A stretch of 64,000 nucleotides of DNA from Aldrovandia affinis. Taxonomy: Eukaryota; Chordata; Actinopteri; Notacanthiformes; Halosauridae. The stretch lies in assembly GCA_029706075.1 (NCBI GenBank), contig JAINUG010000195.1:1410001-1474000 (forward strand), in the 5' to 3' direction. Under the pieces are notes generated by a model that was not told the DNA's origin, did no database searches, and saw nothing but the letters and a program-made list of their open reading frames with translations. A program made the translations under genes and the position numbers. This document shows positions 7,212 to 18,062 of this stretch, one piece after another (positions within the stretch are counted from its first letter, which is position 1; the number at the start of each line of letters is the position of its first letter).

Positions 7212-10200
7212 GTAAGTCCATTTCTATTGTTAGGGGCTGAGAGATGATCAGATGATTTGCTTTTATGGTTTTTTTAAAAACCAAAACTATTCCTGTTACA
7301 AGATGTTCTACAATGAGAACATTAAGATTGATGTTCCTTAATTTCAGTTCGTTTTCATTTATTTAACCAAGATGGCTCTCTCTCCATAAAAAGAAGTACT
7401 GGTTTTCAGATCCAGTAATTCAACACCTTGTCAACTAAGTCAGGGTAAACCTGTATAATATTTTTTTGTATAGTCATATGTTTTCCTTGACATGGCTTAT
7501 TGTTAGGGCAGTAGTGTTGACTCTTGCCCTGGGACAGCTGCAGGGGCCTTTCACCTTAAAGTCAGCAACCGATTCAGACCCAAGAAACCAGGTGATGTGA
7601 GTTAATTGATTAAGCAATTGTTAAGTGCTTAATTGATCAATTAAATCCTGAGAAACGACAAAAATCAGCTCTCCAAGGGCAAGAGTGGGTTAGAACATCA
7701 TTCACTGATTATACGTGGATGGAAAAACCTAGCAAACATGTCACGTCGCTAATTCAGCATGACTCGCCCTTTCAGGACAGGCTACGGCTTCCCACGGCTC
7801 TTTGGCAACCACAGAATCTCTGTTCACTGGTAAGTCCTCCGTTTTCTATGCAACACTTTATGGTCCTCTGCTTCTGCCGTGCCAGGGAAAATAAGCGAAA
7901 CTTGTTTCTTCAGCGACTGGTTTCTAATGGGTTTTCAGATAGTGAGTCTGCTCTCACTTCTCTTCCAAGTGCACTTTGGTTATTAATGACGTCCTCCATT
8001 TGTAGATTCCAGAAGTGGAATCTATAGCGTGGGTGGGAGTGTCAATCTGACATGCACGAATAAGACATGGAATGAGATGCTCTTCACCACTTGGGAGATA
8101 AATATCAATGGAATCAAATGCAGAATAGCAGCCGGAACAGACCAGGATCCACATGACACCTGCAGGGATGGAAAAGTACTGCGGAACACAAAGAATGGAG
8201 AATCCTACCTGCACATTCCTCATTTTAAAGACACAGATGAAGGAATATATACGTGTGAGATGGTTTACCAAGGTTCCACCCACAGAGCGCACATCGATGT
8301 ATCTGCCGCAGGTGAGACACCTTTTCACCTGTTTAGATGTTTGAGGGAATGACTTTATGCATGTATTGATTTATTTAATATTTAAATACTGTAGACTATA
8401 ATAGGGCATTGGTGCTGCTCAGCGGTGATTCTAGGATTTGACCTTTAGGGGGGCTCTGCGCCCACTGAGAACGCGAGATGTACACATGCAAAGCACAAGC
8501 CTACATTTTGTATTAATTTACTGGTGCATTCCCCAAAACAAAAACGCCACAATGGTGGTCGCTCTCAAAATTGAAATACCACTCTCTATCTGTGGTATTT
8601 TTAAAAATAGATATTAAGTAAAAAATAAATTGAGAAAAGAATAAGTAAAAATGTTCAGGGGGGCTGAAATAGGGTCTAAAATCACCACTGGTGCTGCTGT
8701 ATATTTTGCATGTATAAACATGGCTGACGTGATCTCCTGAACGCTGCATTGCGTGACATTGCAGTCATTTCGTAGATTCTCTTATCCAGAGCGACTTACA
8801 GAATTAAGAACATGTGTGCTTTCTGAGAGGACACACAGTGCAGCAGTACAGCAGAGAATTGTGCCAGTTGTGTTCAGGGGGAGGCGGCACGGTGGTGCAG
8901 TGGATAGCACTGTCGCCTCACAGCAAGAAGGTCTCGGGTTCGAATCCAGGCCGGGGGCCTTTCTGTGTGGAGTTTGCATGTTCTCCCCGTGTCCGCGTGG
9001 GTTTTCTCCGGGTACTCCGGTTTCTTCCCACAGTCCAAAGACATGCACGTTAGGCTAATTGGAGAGTCTAAATTGCCCGTAGGTAAGAGTGTGTGAGTGA
9101 ATGGTGTATGTAGTGCCCTGTGATGGATTGGCGACCTGTCCAGGGTGTATTCCTGCCTCTCGCCCCAATGCATGCTGGGATAGGCTCCAGCCCCCCGCGA
9201 CCCTAACTAGGAATAAGCGGCTGAAGATGAGATGAGTGTTCAGGGGGCCCGTGAGGAGAGGGCTTCAGTAGGCAGGGTATCCCACCCTCCTAATATCGCT
9301 CAATATTGACTCCCCTCTGGTCACCTGGGCACCGGCATTTCAGCTCAGCTGGTGGGCCGTGGAGTGAAAGCGAACTGCGGCTGACTGCGCTCCCTCGTGA
9401 AATTACTTTGCAGCAATGGGACAGGCCTAAAGCTGAGATTGGCCATTGCAAACTGATGGAGATGTAGAGAAAGATAATGTAAACATAAGGCATGTATGTA
9501 CTGTATGTATGTATTGCCCTACGTTTTCTAGCCAACAGTACACCGTTGGTGATGCGGAGAACCTGAACGTACAGTTTTTACAGTTATATGTATATAATTA
9601 TCAAAAATGAATACAATTTACTGTTGCATATTAAGTGTGGTGGAATTTTCTCATGATTCCCATGTGATTGGTGCAATAGATTGCACTCACATTCCCATCA
9701 CCCGCAGCCCTGGGTGAGCCACAGTCGTGAAACCGAAAAACCCAGGGTTAAGCCCAAAGTTAGCTCGCTAACCCACCAATCCTGCTTTGTGAAACGGTGC
9801 TCTGGATCTGTTCATGTTGCATGCAATTGGCTGTGTTGCAAACGCCGCCCCTTTTTTGTGGATGGGCTTGTAGCTCAATCGGAAAAACCAGCGTTGACAG
9901 AGCGAGTTGATAACCACCGTCGTGAGACAGGTTAGCCGTAATTGCCTTTGTTAGGCTTTGTGTAGCCAGCTAACGCAAAGATACCCTGACTATGTTGAAC
10001 TTCCTTCGTGAGACAGGCCCCTGGACCAGGATTGAGAACCACTGTTTTACATCAGGATTGTATCATCTGCACATCTACATATTGCTGTTAATAAATAAAT
10101 TGAGAAGCTTTAAATGGTTTGGGACTGCACTCCTAGTCTCCCCACAGATATCCACCAGGTTGGTCTTCAGGGACGGTAAGAGAGAGGCTGTGTGCTCAGC

Positions 10201-12917
10201 TGCAGGGGGCAAACCAGCTGCCTCCGTCTCATGGAGAAACACGTGGAACTACAATGTGACTCTGAGCTCCACAGAGAACTCAGACGGCTCCTTCACCGTG
10301 GAGAGCAGAATGATTCTGCCCGAGACGGTCTCTGCTGACAACCTGAGCTGCATTGTTACTCACCTCAGCTGGAGGGGGGAGCGCATTATGAGGATTCCTC
10401 CAGCTCCAACATCAGGTACGTATCAGGAAGCTTTATGAAAAAGTCAAAATATGTCAAAATACATGACATATATTACAAAAATAAATATTTTGTATTTCTT
10501 TATATCCAAAGATATGAGGCGATTCGTGCTTCTAGCCATGGAGGTAAATAACCGCAGGAACAGAGGTTACAGTCCATTCAGTGTGAACATGAGTTTATAG
10601 ACCATTGACCAGCTAGCATGGCACACACAGGACTGCCAACTCTCACACCCTGTGCTTGAGACTCACGCAATCCACCCACTTCACATGCTCTCACACCACA
10701 CCTGTAGTTTCTCACACATTTTAATCCAAACGTCCAAGCGTCCGGGATGTTGTGAACGCGTCTGTGGTAACACAAGTATTATACGGAATACAATGCTCAA
10801 CGATGCCCTCCATTGTCTGTGTCTCGTTGCACACCAGCGACCCCCGCTGGTCAGCCGGGTGCCCACAGTCTGCCGGGATAAAGCTGCACATGAAATGTCT
10901 TCCTCCAGCTCACGTCTGTGCAAACATAACATCGGGGTGGAAAGAAGCGCTGGCTGACATCACGCGTCTCAGAGGAGATTGAATGCTTTGCCACGCTCTC
11001 CTGAAATGACAGCGGCGGTTGCAGTGAGCACAGTTTAATAGTACGATTGGGCATTCCAAATTGGGAGAAAAAGGCGGGGGGGAAGCATATAAAAATATAT
11101 TTTAAAAAAGTGTGTCAAGATTTAAATCTCTCTTCACATTCAAATGTTATCTCTCAGAGTTGGCATATGTATGTTATGTAGATATATAAATAATAGTAAT
11201 CAAGGTGGAGATAAGAGAGAGCTCTCTAGTGGTAATGAGATAATGTGGTAAACCACCAATGAGCCCAAATATACAAATATAAACAAGAATTGACACTGAC
11301 ACCAGGGGCGTGTCCAGGGAGAGGCCTTGGGGGGGCACCTGCCCCCACAGAAATTTGGTTGGCCACCCTACTTCATCTGGCTCTTGACAGGTTACTAGGT
11401 TGTCAATCACATCTTTTCAAATGTATTACATTTTGAATGTCCCCTCCCTGTGTGGTTCTGTGCCACTCTTGGGTCACCCCTGTTAAAGTGGTCTGGGCCC
11501 GTCAGTGACTGACACAGACCCACACACACTCAAATGGTGGTCACTGAAGCATTCATATGTTTAATGTTTAAAGTATTTGTTGCATTTTATTATGGCAAGC
11601 TTGCTAACAAAAGGTGGAGTACAAACGAAGCAAGGTAGCTAGCATCCACTGTACGAGTGCTATGCTAACTGTAAAAACAAACCACACAGTTCACGTAATT
11701 CCCACAACGATTAATCTGAAAAGAGCCTAATGTGACTATATTTCTGTAAGAATATCATCTGAAATGACAAACTGTAATGTTTCCAAACACCTTCATATTG
11801 CATCTGTGTTTGCATCAACTATTCTTCTTCACATAGCAGTGCTGTTTATGTCACTGACAACTGTAGCACATTCATTTTATATTTCTTCATATTCGTTTCA
11901 GGGAACAAGCTTTGTTGCAAAGATTGCAGGGTTGATATATATATATATATATATATGCCATTTACCAGACGCTTTTATCCAAAGCGACTTACAGTAGTGA
12001 ATGCATATATTTTTATATTTTTCAGTATATGTGGTCCCAGTGGGAATTGAACCCACAACCTAAGCGTTGCCAACGCCGTGCTCTACCAACTGAGCCACAC
12101 AGAACCGGGTTAAAACTGACCACAAGCCAAAATGTTGGTGAACACGGACACTAAAGTGACTCTCACTGAAATATCTTCTTTCTTTTTTTTTACCCAGCAG
12201 CCATCTCTACCTTGCAGTACAGCATCCTGTCTATCTGCTCTGTCATTTTGCTGTCTGGATTCCTGGCTGCATGCCTCATCGTGAGGACGTCAGTTCGGAG
12301 GTGGAAGTAGGAGGCGTAATATTATTCCTAGTGGTGCAGCGGCCCCCATCTATCAGCCAGGGTGGTGTGACTAGGGAGAGATTTGTACCAGGAAACCCCC
12401 GTGGCCTTGTTACGAGATCACACCTTCTAGCGATGATGTAATGTGTGACAGTGTGGTGTAATGGTTAGGGAGCTGGGCTTGTAACCGAAAGGTTGCAGGT
12501 TCAATCCCCAGGTGGGACACTGCCATTGTACCCTTGAGCAAGGTACTTAACCTGAATTGCTTCAGTTAATATCCAGCTGTATAAATGTATTGTAAAGAAA
12601 TGTAAACTGTGGATAAGCTCTGGATAAGAGCGTCTGCTAAATGCCTGTAATGTAATGTAATGTCGCTACGCCGGGGGATGGGAGAACCGGCTGGCTTTGG
12701 TCCCCATGGTCTGACAAGTAAGCTCTTAATAAATAACGCCGCAACACCAAGAAAAAGTGATTCTACTTTCAGCTATTATGAAAATTAATTATATGTATTT
12801 CAAACCTAAGCCTTTTTTTTTTTTTTTTTTTTACCCTTACCTAAACAAAAATGATCTTGTCTCTTCTGTTTCCATAGCAACAAAGTCCGGAGGCCCGTCT
12901 GTCATGTCTACAGATGA
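7151..12917 (+). CDS. CD200 receptor-like gene, copy 2: join(7151..7211, 8006..8311, 10137..10415, 12198..12306, 12878..12917)
   Basis: Five exons with matching phases (1, 1, 1, 2) give a 264-residue type I membrane protein: signal peptide, V-type Ig domain, C2-type Ig domain, one transmembrane helix and a very short tail. The exon order and the marks of both Ig domains match mammalian CD200R1 (TWEI...[30 protein letters not shown]). CD200R restrains myeloid cells on binding CD200. In this fish protein the short tail has no NPxY or ITIM, so it could be a decoy, an activating receptor with a partner, or have further tail exons. It is the second of a tandem pair; the first is truncated by the window start. 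Fish paralogue naming is uncertain, so no gene symbol is given. Confidence 0.8.
8006..8311 (+). CDS. CD200R-like copy 2, exon 2: V-type Ig domain
   Basis: Acceptor TTTGTAG, 306 bases, donor G|GTGAGA, phase 1 on both sides. The domain starts D-S-R-S-G-I-Y-S and has the Ig cysteines in SVNLTCTNK and [10 protein letters not shown], with the DTDEGIYTC form of the usual D-x-G-x-Y-x-C. Two more cysteines (INGIKC and HDTC) match the extra pair in mammalian CD200R (S-C-T-K and N-C-T), so a second disulfide is likely. TTWEI replaces the human ITWEI. One sequon, NKT. This domain should carry the ligand-binding face. Confidence 0.85.
8420..8690. mobile_element. hAT-type MITE with 8-bp target duplication
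   Basis: The ends are inverted: CAGCGGTGATTCTAG at the left and CTAAAATCACCACTG at the right. GTGCTGCT directly flanks both sides (8412-8419 and 8691-8698), an exact 8-base target duplication typical of hAT elements. 271 bases, no coding capacity. It lies in the intron between the V and C2 exons of copy 2 and is absent from the copy 1 intron. Confidence 0.88.
8876..9235 (+). mobile_element. tRNA-derived SINE (CGGCACGGTGGTGCAGTGG family)
   Basis: GGCGGCACGGTGGTGCAGTG A box, GGGTTCGAATCC B box, then TGGAGTTTGCATGTTCTCCC and TCCTGCCTCTCGCCC, ending GGATAAG-type text (AATAAGCGGCTGAAGATGAG). This is one of the commonest SINEs of teleost genomes. It explains the open frames of both strands in this interval. 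Confidence 0.88.
9236..10136. other. Intron of CD200R-like copy 2 just before the C2 exon
   Basis: No exon or clear repeat. A region near 9863 (GGGCTTGTAGCTCAATCGGA) is faintly tRNA-like. Nothing here resembles the matching intron of copy 1 (8-1062), although the sequence after the C2 acceptor is nearly identical. Confidence 0.5.
10137..10415 (+). CDS. CD200R-like copy 2, exon 3: Ig C2-type domain
   Basis: The acceptor CCTAG at 10136 leaves TC to complete a split valine, giving [11 protein letters not shown], which aligns with V-T-P-E-V-T-L-F in mammals. The domain has [19 protein letters not shown] and [11 protein letters not shown] as its landmarks, plus an NVT sequon. It ends at TCA G|GTACGT. 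It differs from copy 1 at 8 residues (P/S, S/N, Q/E, M/V, I/S, R/G, H/R, V/I). The S at the position before the second Ig cysteine is the mammal-like state. Confidence 0.88.
11955..12111 (-). mobile_element. tRNA-derived SINE, family IV (copy 2)
   Basis: Same insertion as 3119-3275, directly after a TA run. It keeps the head CTCTACCAACTGAGCCACAC on the + strand, which is the sequence amplified in the minisatellite at 160-450. Confidence 0.82.
12198..12306 (+). CDS. CD200R-like copy 2, exon 4: transmembrane segment
   Basis: Same as copy 1 except TGGAAG in place of TGGAGG at the end. It encodes an uncharged helix of about 23 residues followed by RTSVRRW. The CAGCAG double acceptor is conserved (start 12198 or 12201). 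Donor AA|GTAGGA after 12306, phase 2. The near identity here contrasts with the changed C2 exon. Confidence 0.72.
12451..12665 (+). mobile_element. tRNA-derived SINE with UnaSINE1-like body (copy 2)
   Basis: Counterpart of 3614-3829, with GTAACCGAAAGGTTGCAGGT in the head. The tail has GCTCTGGATAAGAGCGTCTG and TGTAATGTAATG. Confidence 0.82.
12878..12917 (+). CDS. CD200R-like copy 2, exon 5: short tail and stop
   Basis: After CCATAG, the joined frame reads [13 protein letters not shown] and stops at TGA 12915-12917. A different frame of the same exon stays open to 12966 and ends in HHCSLS, but no visible splice donor gives that phase. The choice therefore depends on an unproven exon junction. 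Confidence 0.5.
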
Positions 12918-13197
12918 GACCATGGTCGTCCCCCTGACCCCCCCTCACCACTGCTCCTTGTCCTGACACAGGCTACGGTCAGCAGAGGGTTGAGCAATAC
13001 TGCGGAAAAGAAAAAAAATCTACAGTGGACGAGAGCAAGGAATATGGACTCCTGACAGATTAAACTATGACAGTTCCTAATTTGTGTTCTCTATTGTTAA
13101 CCCTTAATCTGCTTCATCTAAGCAAATCACATTTTTGTTTCTTTATTAGATAGCTAGCTAGCATGTCCTGGTTCCAGCACAATTCAATTTTAAGTAT

Positions 13198-13340
13198 GTG
13201 GCTCAGTAGGTAGAGCACGGCGCTGGCAACGCTTAGGTTGTGGGTTCGATTCCCATTGGGACCACATATACTGAAAAATGTATGCATTCACTACTGTAAG
13301 TCTCTTTGGATAAAAGCATCTGCTAAATGGCATATATTAA
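13198..13340 (+). mobile_element. tRNA-derived SINE, family IV (3' of copy 2)
   Basis: Counterpart of 4348-4490, with an intact B box GGTTCGATTCCC. It lies between the copy 2 stop codon and the AATAAA at 13383. Confidence 0.82.
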
Positions 13341-13382
13341 GTTTCATGTAGTTGGTTGATGGCTTTATCAGCTAAGTATGTT

Positions 13383-13388
13383 AATAAA
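13383..13388 (+). promoter_or_regulatory. Possible polyadenylation signal for CD200R-like copy 2
   Basis: AATAAA about 470 bases past the stop, at the same place as in copy 1. Weak evidence on its own. Confidence 0.3.
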
Positions 13389-13640
13389 GACAACCCAAAA
13401 TCTGTTACAAAGATTATTCAATCAAACAAACAGAAAATGTCGGAGGTGGCCAAGTGTAAGCTCATTTGTGTAGGAGGAGATGGTGAGACCACCATATTTT
13501 CCTCCCGGTTAGGGGGTGTTTGCCATCGCGCCACATCACGTTGTCTGTACGTATTACACCTGTGCCGCACATCACAATTCTGAACCTTTTATGACCAGCC
13601 CAGTGCCATTGTGACCTGTGTATCACATTCCTTTTCTATA

Positions 13641-14010
13641 ATTTTTGTTTCCGATTTTTCTCCCATTTTCTCCCAATTTGGTAGCCAATCAGACCCGCTA
13701 TTTTTATGTCAATCCCCCCCTTGTAATGTGAGTTCGCTGCCGTAGTCCTGCGACCGGTAGCAACGCACGTGACCTGACGCCTCTTCCGAGACGGCACTCG
13801 CCCAAGTGTCAACCGTAACCCGGTATACTGCAGGGCCACTCTTATGCGCAGCAAACCTCATGTCGGCTGTCGTCCTCCCTCCTCCCTGCTCCCTGCTCCC
13901 TGCTCCCTGGGGCGGACAGCCAGAGCCGACTCTGGTGAGACGGGGAATTGAACCCCGGTCTCCGCGGCCAGTGTCGGACATTGTAACCACTGGGCCACGA
14001 GGGAGGCCTC
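13641..14010 (-). mobile_element. SINE, shared-body superfamily, head type I
   Basis: Complete minus-strand member. Its reverse complement starts GGCCTCCCTCGTGGCCCAGT with B box GGGGTTCAATTCCCC, then the GC-rich body with TGGCTGTCCGCCCC, and ends in the AATTGGGAGAAAAT tail. Its body is the 3' edge of the duplicated block. Confidence 0.82.
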
Positions 14011-14082
14011 TGTGTATCACATGCCTTGAACTTTCCTCATCACCAGAGTCCCTCTGAGCGGCACAGCAGAATGATGTAATGG

Positions 14083-14318
14083 GGCCTCCGATAGCATAGC
14101 GGTCTAACGCACTGGTTTACTGGTGTGAGCTGCCTATCATGGTCGTGGTTCGGAACCCAACTGTGCCTGGCGGGGGGCCCCAATCGTGGGGGCGGCGTTT
14201 GGCCGTCCGCCACAGGGGAAGGGGGGAGGGTGTAATCTAAATAAATAGGGGTATAATTGGCCACTAAATTGGAAGAAAAAATGGGAACAAATCTGAAAAA
14301 ATAAAAATAAAAATAAAA
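14083..14318 (+). mobile_element. SINE, shared-body superfamily, head type II
   Basis: Head GATAGCATAGCGGTCTAACG, B box TGGTTCGGAACCC, body GGCGGCGTTTGGCCGTCCGC, tail GGGGTATAATTGGCCACTAA and A-rich end. Flanked by GAATGATGTAATGG (14069-14082) and GAATGCTGTAATGG (14319-14332), a 14-base target duplication with one mismatch. Confidence 0.85.
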
Positions 14319-14620
14319 GAATGCTGTAATGGATTGGGACGGATGCCACACACTGTGGTCCATAATGCATGCTGGGTGTAGCTAAAGCATATTAAATTGC
14401 TGGGGGGGGTGCTGAATAGTATGAAAGAAGCTGAGAGGGTGAGTAGGCACTAGAAATCACATCAGAATTCTGAACATCAACCTTCGACATTGAAAACATT
14501 TTTTTAAATACTGTAGGTTTCATGGACCTAAGATGTAGCTCCCCTTTCTATGTTTGGGGTCCATAACGTCTCCATATTAAGATTTGTGTTGAGCCTTCCT
14601 TCTTCTCTGACTGGACGACA
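14319..14620. other. Intergenic spacer without a recognised feature
   Basis: About 300 bases between the SINE and the TIR element. Nothing recognised apart from a short GC-rich patch near 14400. Confidence 0.5.
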
Positions 14621-15420
14621 TATCAGTGTTGGGGAGCAGCGGAATTACAAGTAGCAGAACTACTAATTTAACTACATTTTCCAGTAACGTGTGGTAGTGT
14701 AATTACTTCCAAAATCTAGTAGCTTTCACGCTTTTTTCGTCAAGTAGCGGGGTAGCGTGGACAAAAGTTACAAGTTACATCTCCCCAGCAGCAGCAGCAG
14801 TATTATTATTATATTTATTCTTTTTTTTTAAACAAAAAATATCAAATGTCATGTGACAGTTGGAACGCAGCGGTTTCATTTCGTTTGATGAGAACGTGCA
14901 GCGGTACTCTTGCCTAATCATGGACGAGCAGGTGGAACCACCATGGCCATAGGCTACATGAAACGAAGTAAAGAAAATTTAGAAAGAAAACACTTTTCAG
15001 TGCCAACCAAAGCAGAAGTTGCTCAACGCCATCGTCGAACTTGAGAACTGATATTCAGGTGAGTAGCTAGCTAGCTAACATTTAGTTGTTCATTTAGCTG
15101 GTGTTTTACTATGCAACTCTGGCTAACTACGTTAGCTAAAGGGATGGCTAAGTTGAATGTTGAACTTGGGTTTCGGGATTTCTGTCCTCAAAACAGAGGT
15201 TGTAGCTTTGATTCATTAATTAAACATCAACTTGCAATTCTCAACGAGCAAACGTCCAAGCAGGGGCGCCAACTTTGAGCACTCGTTTAGATTTCGTCTG
15301 CAGTGGGCCGGTTCTATTTTCTCAAGATGCGCACATAAAAATAATATTTTCGTATTATGTGACAGCGAGTTAGTTTAGTCTCCATTTACGCGCAAAAGCA
15401 GGCGCATCTTTTACAATTTT

Positions 15421-15552
15421 ACATTTACATTTTAAGCATTTAGCAGACGCTGTTATCCAGAGCGACTTACAAGATGTGCATTAATACATGGTAGGAACAA
15501 TCATAGTTCGCGCAAGAGATCAGCGCAGTAATACAGCGATAGACATCGTTGC
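15421..15552 (-). repeat. L2-tail-related dispersed repeat (also at 51269-51400)
   Basis: Begins with TTTAAGCATTTAGCAGACGC and TATCCAGAGCGACTTACAAG, then a segment with CATGGTAGGAACAATCATAG and GCGCAAGAGATCAG. The same block is at 51269-51400 in the other orientation. Confidence 0.75.
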
Positions 15553-16056
15553 AGGCAGCTGCGTACCATACCTGTAACACTGGGAAGGAAATTCTATTGA
15601 AATGAATGGAGATAAAATCATATTTCCCTTGCTATGCTTCTCAGTGTGAGCAGCTACACAGGGAGGCAGGTTCATAGATATAAAAACGAAGATACCGCTT
15701 TGGCTGCTGTTGTATGTTGCAGCGATAAGTCTGCACAGCCGCCATATTGGCGCGGGCAAGATCCGCGTCCAAACAAACGCATGTGTGTTGAGGGATACAG
15801 ACTTCCCCAGATAAAATCTATTCTCAAACAATTTTGGTGAAATTCGGCTTGTTATAAGAGAAATATCTGCATAACATGCACGTTACTTGATTTTCCATGA
15901 TTTCCTTGATTTTCACAATAATTGTTGAGTCTCCTCAAGGATTTTCCGCATAACCTGGCTGTGAACACGGTACAAAGAGGAATTAGCCTATGCAAAAGTG
16001 CTACAAAGTTGTGCAGCATTTTCACAGGTAAGTGGCTATTTCACTATCACTTAAAG

Positions 16057-16262
16057 CAGGGGTGTCAAACTCATTCCATCGAGGGCCGAGTGTGTGCAGG
16101 TTTCTGTTGTAACCAACGCACTACACCAGGTGATTTCAATCAGGTTCCCTCCTTAGTTGAAGAAGTGAGCTAATTAGTGAAATCACCTGGTGTAGTGCAT
16201 TGGTTGCAACAGAAACCTGCACACACTCGGCGGCCCTTGATGGAATGAGTTTGACACCTGTG
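16057..16262. mobile_element. Fold-back hAT-type MITE A with 8-bp target duplication
   Basis: Nearly perfect palindrome: left CAGGGGTGTCAAACTCATTC, right GAATGAGTTTGACACCTGTG. Flanked by ACTTAAAG on both sides (16049-16056 and 16263-16270). 206 bases, no coding sequence. Confidence 0.92.
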
Positions 16263-16328
16263 ACTTAAAGCTTACGTTGAATGACCGGCAGATATCGCCA
16301 TGATGATAACAAAACATACCGGTTAGCT

Positions 16329-16397
16329 TGTGTGTGTGTGTGTGTGTGTGTGTGCGTGCGCGCGTGTGCGTGTGCGTGTGCGTGTGCGTGCGCGTGC
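16329..16397. repeat. Imperfect GT/GC microsatellite
   Basis: A GT run changing into GTGC and GTGTGC units. Repeat-derived open frames on both strands are not genes. Confidence 0.9.
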
Positions 16398-16718
16398 GAT
16401 GCAACCGCAACAAGGAATTAGATGACTATCAAGTGAATATCACTTTGTCACTTGGTTTGAAAATATTACAAAATAAAAATCACAGCTGTTGCCACACTGT
16501 GATTGACAAAACGTATGAATGAGAGACAGGCTCAGTTGTCTCATTAGAGGTGAAATGAACTGACTCACCTTTTCATTCACATAAACAGTATAAAGAATGA
16601 TAATTAATATGATAAATTGAATGGCATTTGAAGCATAGAACAGGCATCTAATCTCACCCTGGTTATTGACATCAAATTATTATTATATATTTTTTTAAAC
16701 ATTTTACAAGTTTTAATT

Positions 16719-16919
16719 GTGTACAATATTATAAAGACATGCGTATCCTTAATTTGCATTGACAGATCATTGTTCCCTGAAAAGATTTTGTCTTCATTGT
16801 CAGAGGGAGGTACATACTGTATTTTCTGTATTGAAAATGAAGAAACTGAATTACACTTTCTTTTACAGTGTGATAATTACCAGGTGTATACCCTGTGCTT
16901 TGTAATTCTCTGTACTTAA
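16719..16919 (+). pseudogene. Possible LINE ORF2 C-terminal zinc-knuckle fragment
   Basis: The open frame holds C-I-F-C-I-E-N-E-E-T-E-L-H-F-L-L-Q-C, close to the cysteine-histidine end of fish L1/Tx1-type ORF2 proteins. The rest of the protein is not visible. Only a short match, so low confidence. Confidence 0.3.
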
Positions 16920-17376
16920 AGGTAATTCATTTAGAAGAGCTAAAGTAAAAGTACGTAAAGCAATGACCATTTATGTACACATAGTTTTTTTTCCATAAAG
17001 TAACTTCAACTTTTTAAAAGTAGTTTTAGTATAGCTAACTACTTTTCTCACTATGGTAGCTTTGCTGTAGCTGAACTACTTCCAGTGTAGAGTAATTGGT
17101 AACTTAGTTAACTAGAGTAACTTCCCCAACACTGATAGTTTAGTAGGCCTAGACTATTACAGAGTGCAATCTATGAACGATGTTGTTTAATGCTAGCCAC
17201 AGCATACACATTTCTGTTTGTTTGTAAGAGACATTGCATACTTTAGTTATGTGATTCTGTGCTGGTTTGATTTTACATTTGTACTGGCCTTGTTTTACAG
17301 AAGGTCCAACTTAAAATAAATTGTATCATTGATTTTTTTGTGGGTTTATTTCAATATATGTCTCTTGAATGGGAAG

Positions 17377-17500
17377 TAATCAGATTGCGTTACTGAGATT
17401 GAGTAATCCACTAGATTACATTATTGATTGTAGTTTTAATGAGGTACTGAGGTAATGTGTAACGGAATACATTTTAAAAGTAACCTTCCCGACACTGGCT
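17377..17500. repeat. Terminal fragment of a DNA element similar in style to 14621-17137
   Basis: Contains GTAACGGAATACATTTTAAA followed by AGTAACCTTCCCGACACTGG, a form of the AGTAACTTCCCCAACACTGA end at 17115-17133. No partner end was found with confidence. Confidence 0.4.
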
Positions 17501-17937
17501 GCAGTTGTGTTGATATTTGATAGAAGAGGTAGTTGAAGTGCTACTTTTACACCTCTGGAAGACAATTGAATCAACTATCAATTTAGTTTGCATAATGCTA
17601 AATACATGCAGGGATTCCCTCAGCCCTTTATAGTCAAATTTGTTGAAAATCCGAAAAATGTCCGTAAATGCGTTCATTCATGCGCAATACTAGATTTGGC
17701 CAGGAGATGCCGCTGTAACCCTTTGCCGCATTGCTATTTAGATAGAGACTTGGTAATATCATTGAGTATATATTGAGAAGTAAGTTGCCAAACATTATTC
17801 GGAAAAGACAATGGTTATAGACATAGTAGCTTACAAAATGATAATTTAAGCAAGGGTGACTTTGCTTTGATTAGCAAAACCATGTACATATTTTATATTT
17901 ATATTTATAACTATTTTTAGATTTTATATTGTGTGTT

Positions 17938-18062
17938 CTTGTATTGTTTGTGTGTTTGTTGTTTGTATTCATTTTAAACTGCACTGTGGATGAGAGAGAA
18001 ACGCAATTTCAATCCCTGTATGTCGTGTATATACAGTGATTGACAATAAAGTTGACTTAGAC
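17938..18062 (+). repeat. Probable 3' end of a LINE (TGACAATAAAGTTGACTT end)
   Basis: The block ends in TTGACAATAAAGTTGACTTA with a GACTTTGAC run, a common 3' terminus of fish non-LTR elements. Family not assigned. Confidence 0.4.

Larger units (their letters stand above)
10135..13927 (+). repeat. Segmental duplication, copy B (paired with 1061-5037)
   Basis: Mirror of copy A with all three 3' exons and the same SINEs. It lacks the 2870-3115 fold-back insertion and the Tc1-like remnant. After 13927 copy B continues into the intact tRNA-like SINE head (GACTCTGG...), where copy A has the transposon. Confidence 0.92.
14621..17137. mobile_element. 2.5-kb non-autonomous DNA element with 15-bp terminal inverted repeats
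   Basis: TATCAGTGTTGGGGA at 14621-14635 and TCCCCAACACTGATA at 17123-17137 are perfect inverted repeats. Both subterminal regions are rich in AACTAC/GTAGTT and AGTAACTT/AAGTTAC motifs. No transposase is visible. It contains nested insertions: an L2-tail repeat at 15421, a hAT MITE at 16057 and a GT/GC microsatellite at 16329. The superfamily is uncertain; the outermost bases may include the target duplication. Confidence 0.65.

Noticed and set aside
8753..9173. Overlapping open frames of 79-101 codons on both strands
   Set aside because: They lie inside a common tRNA-derived SINE and have no protein homology I can see.
12757..12966. Open frame ending in HHCSLS across the CD200R-like last exon
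   Set aside because: Most of it is intron with a poly-T run. Only its last part overlaps the exon, and in a frame not reached by the visible splice phases. Kept as an alternative tail reading.
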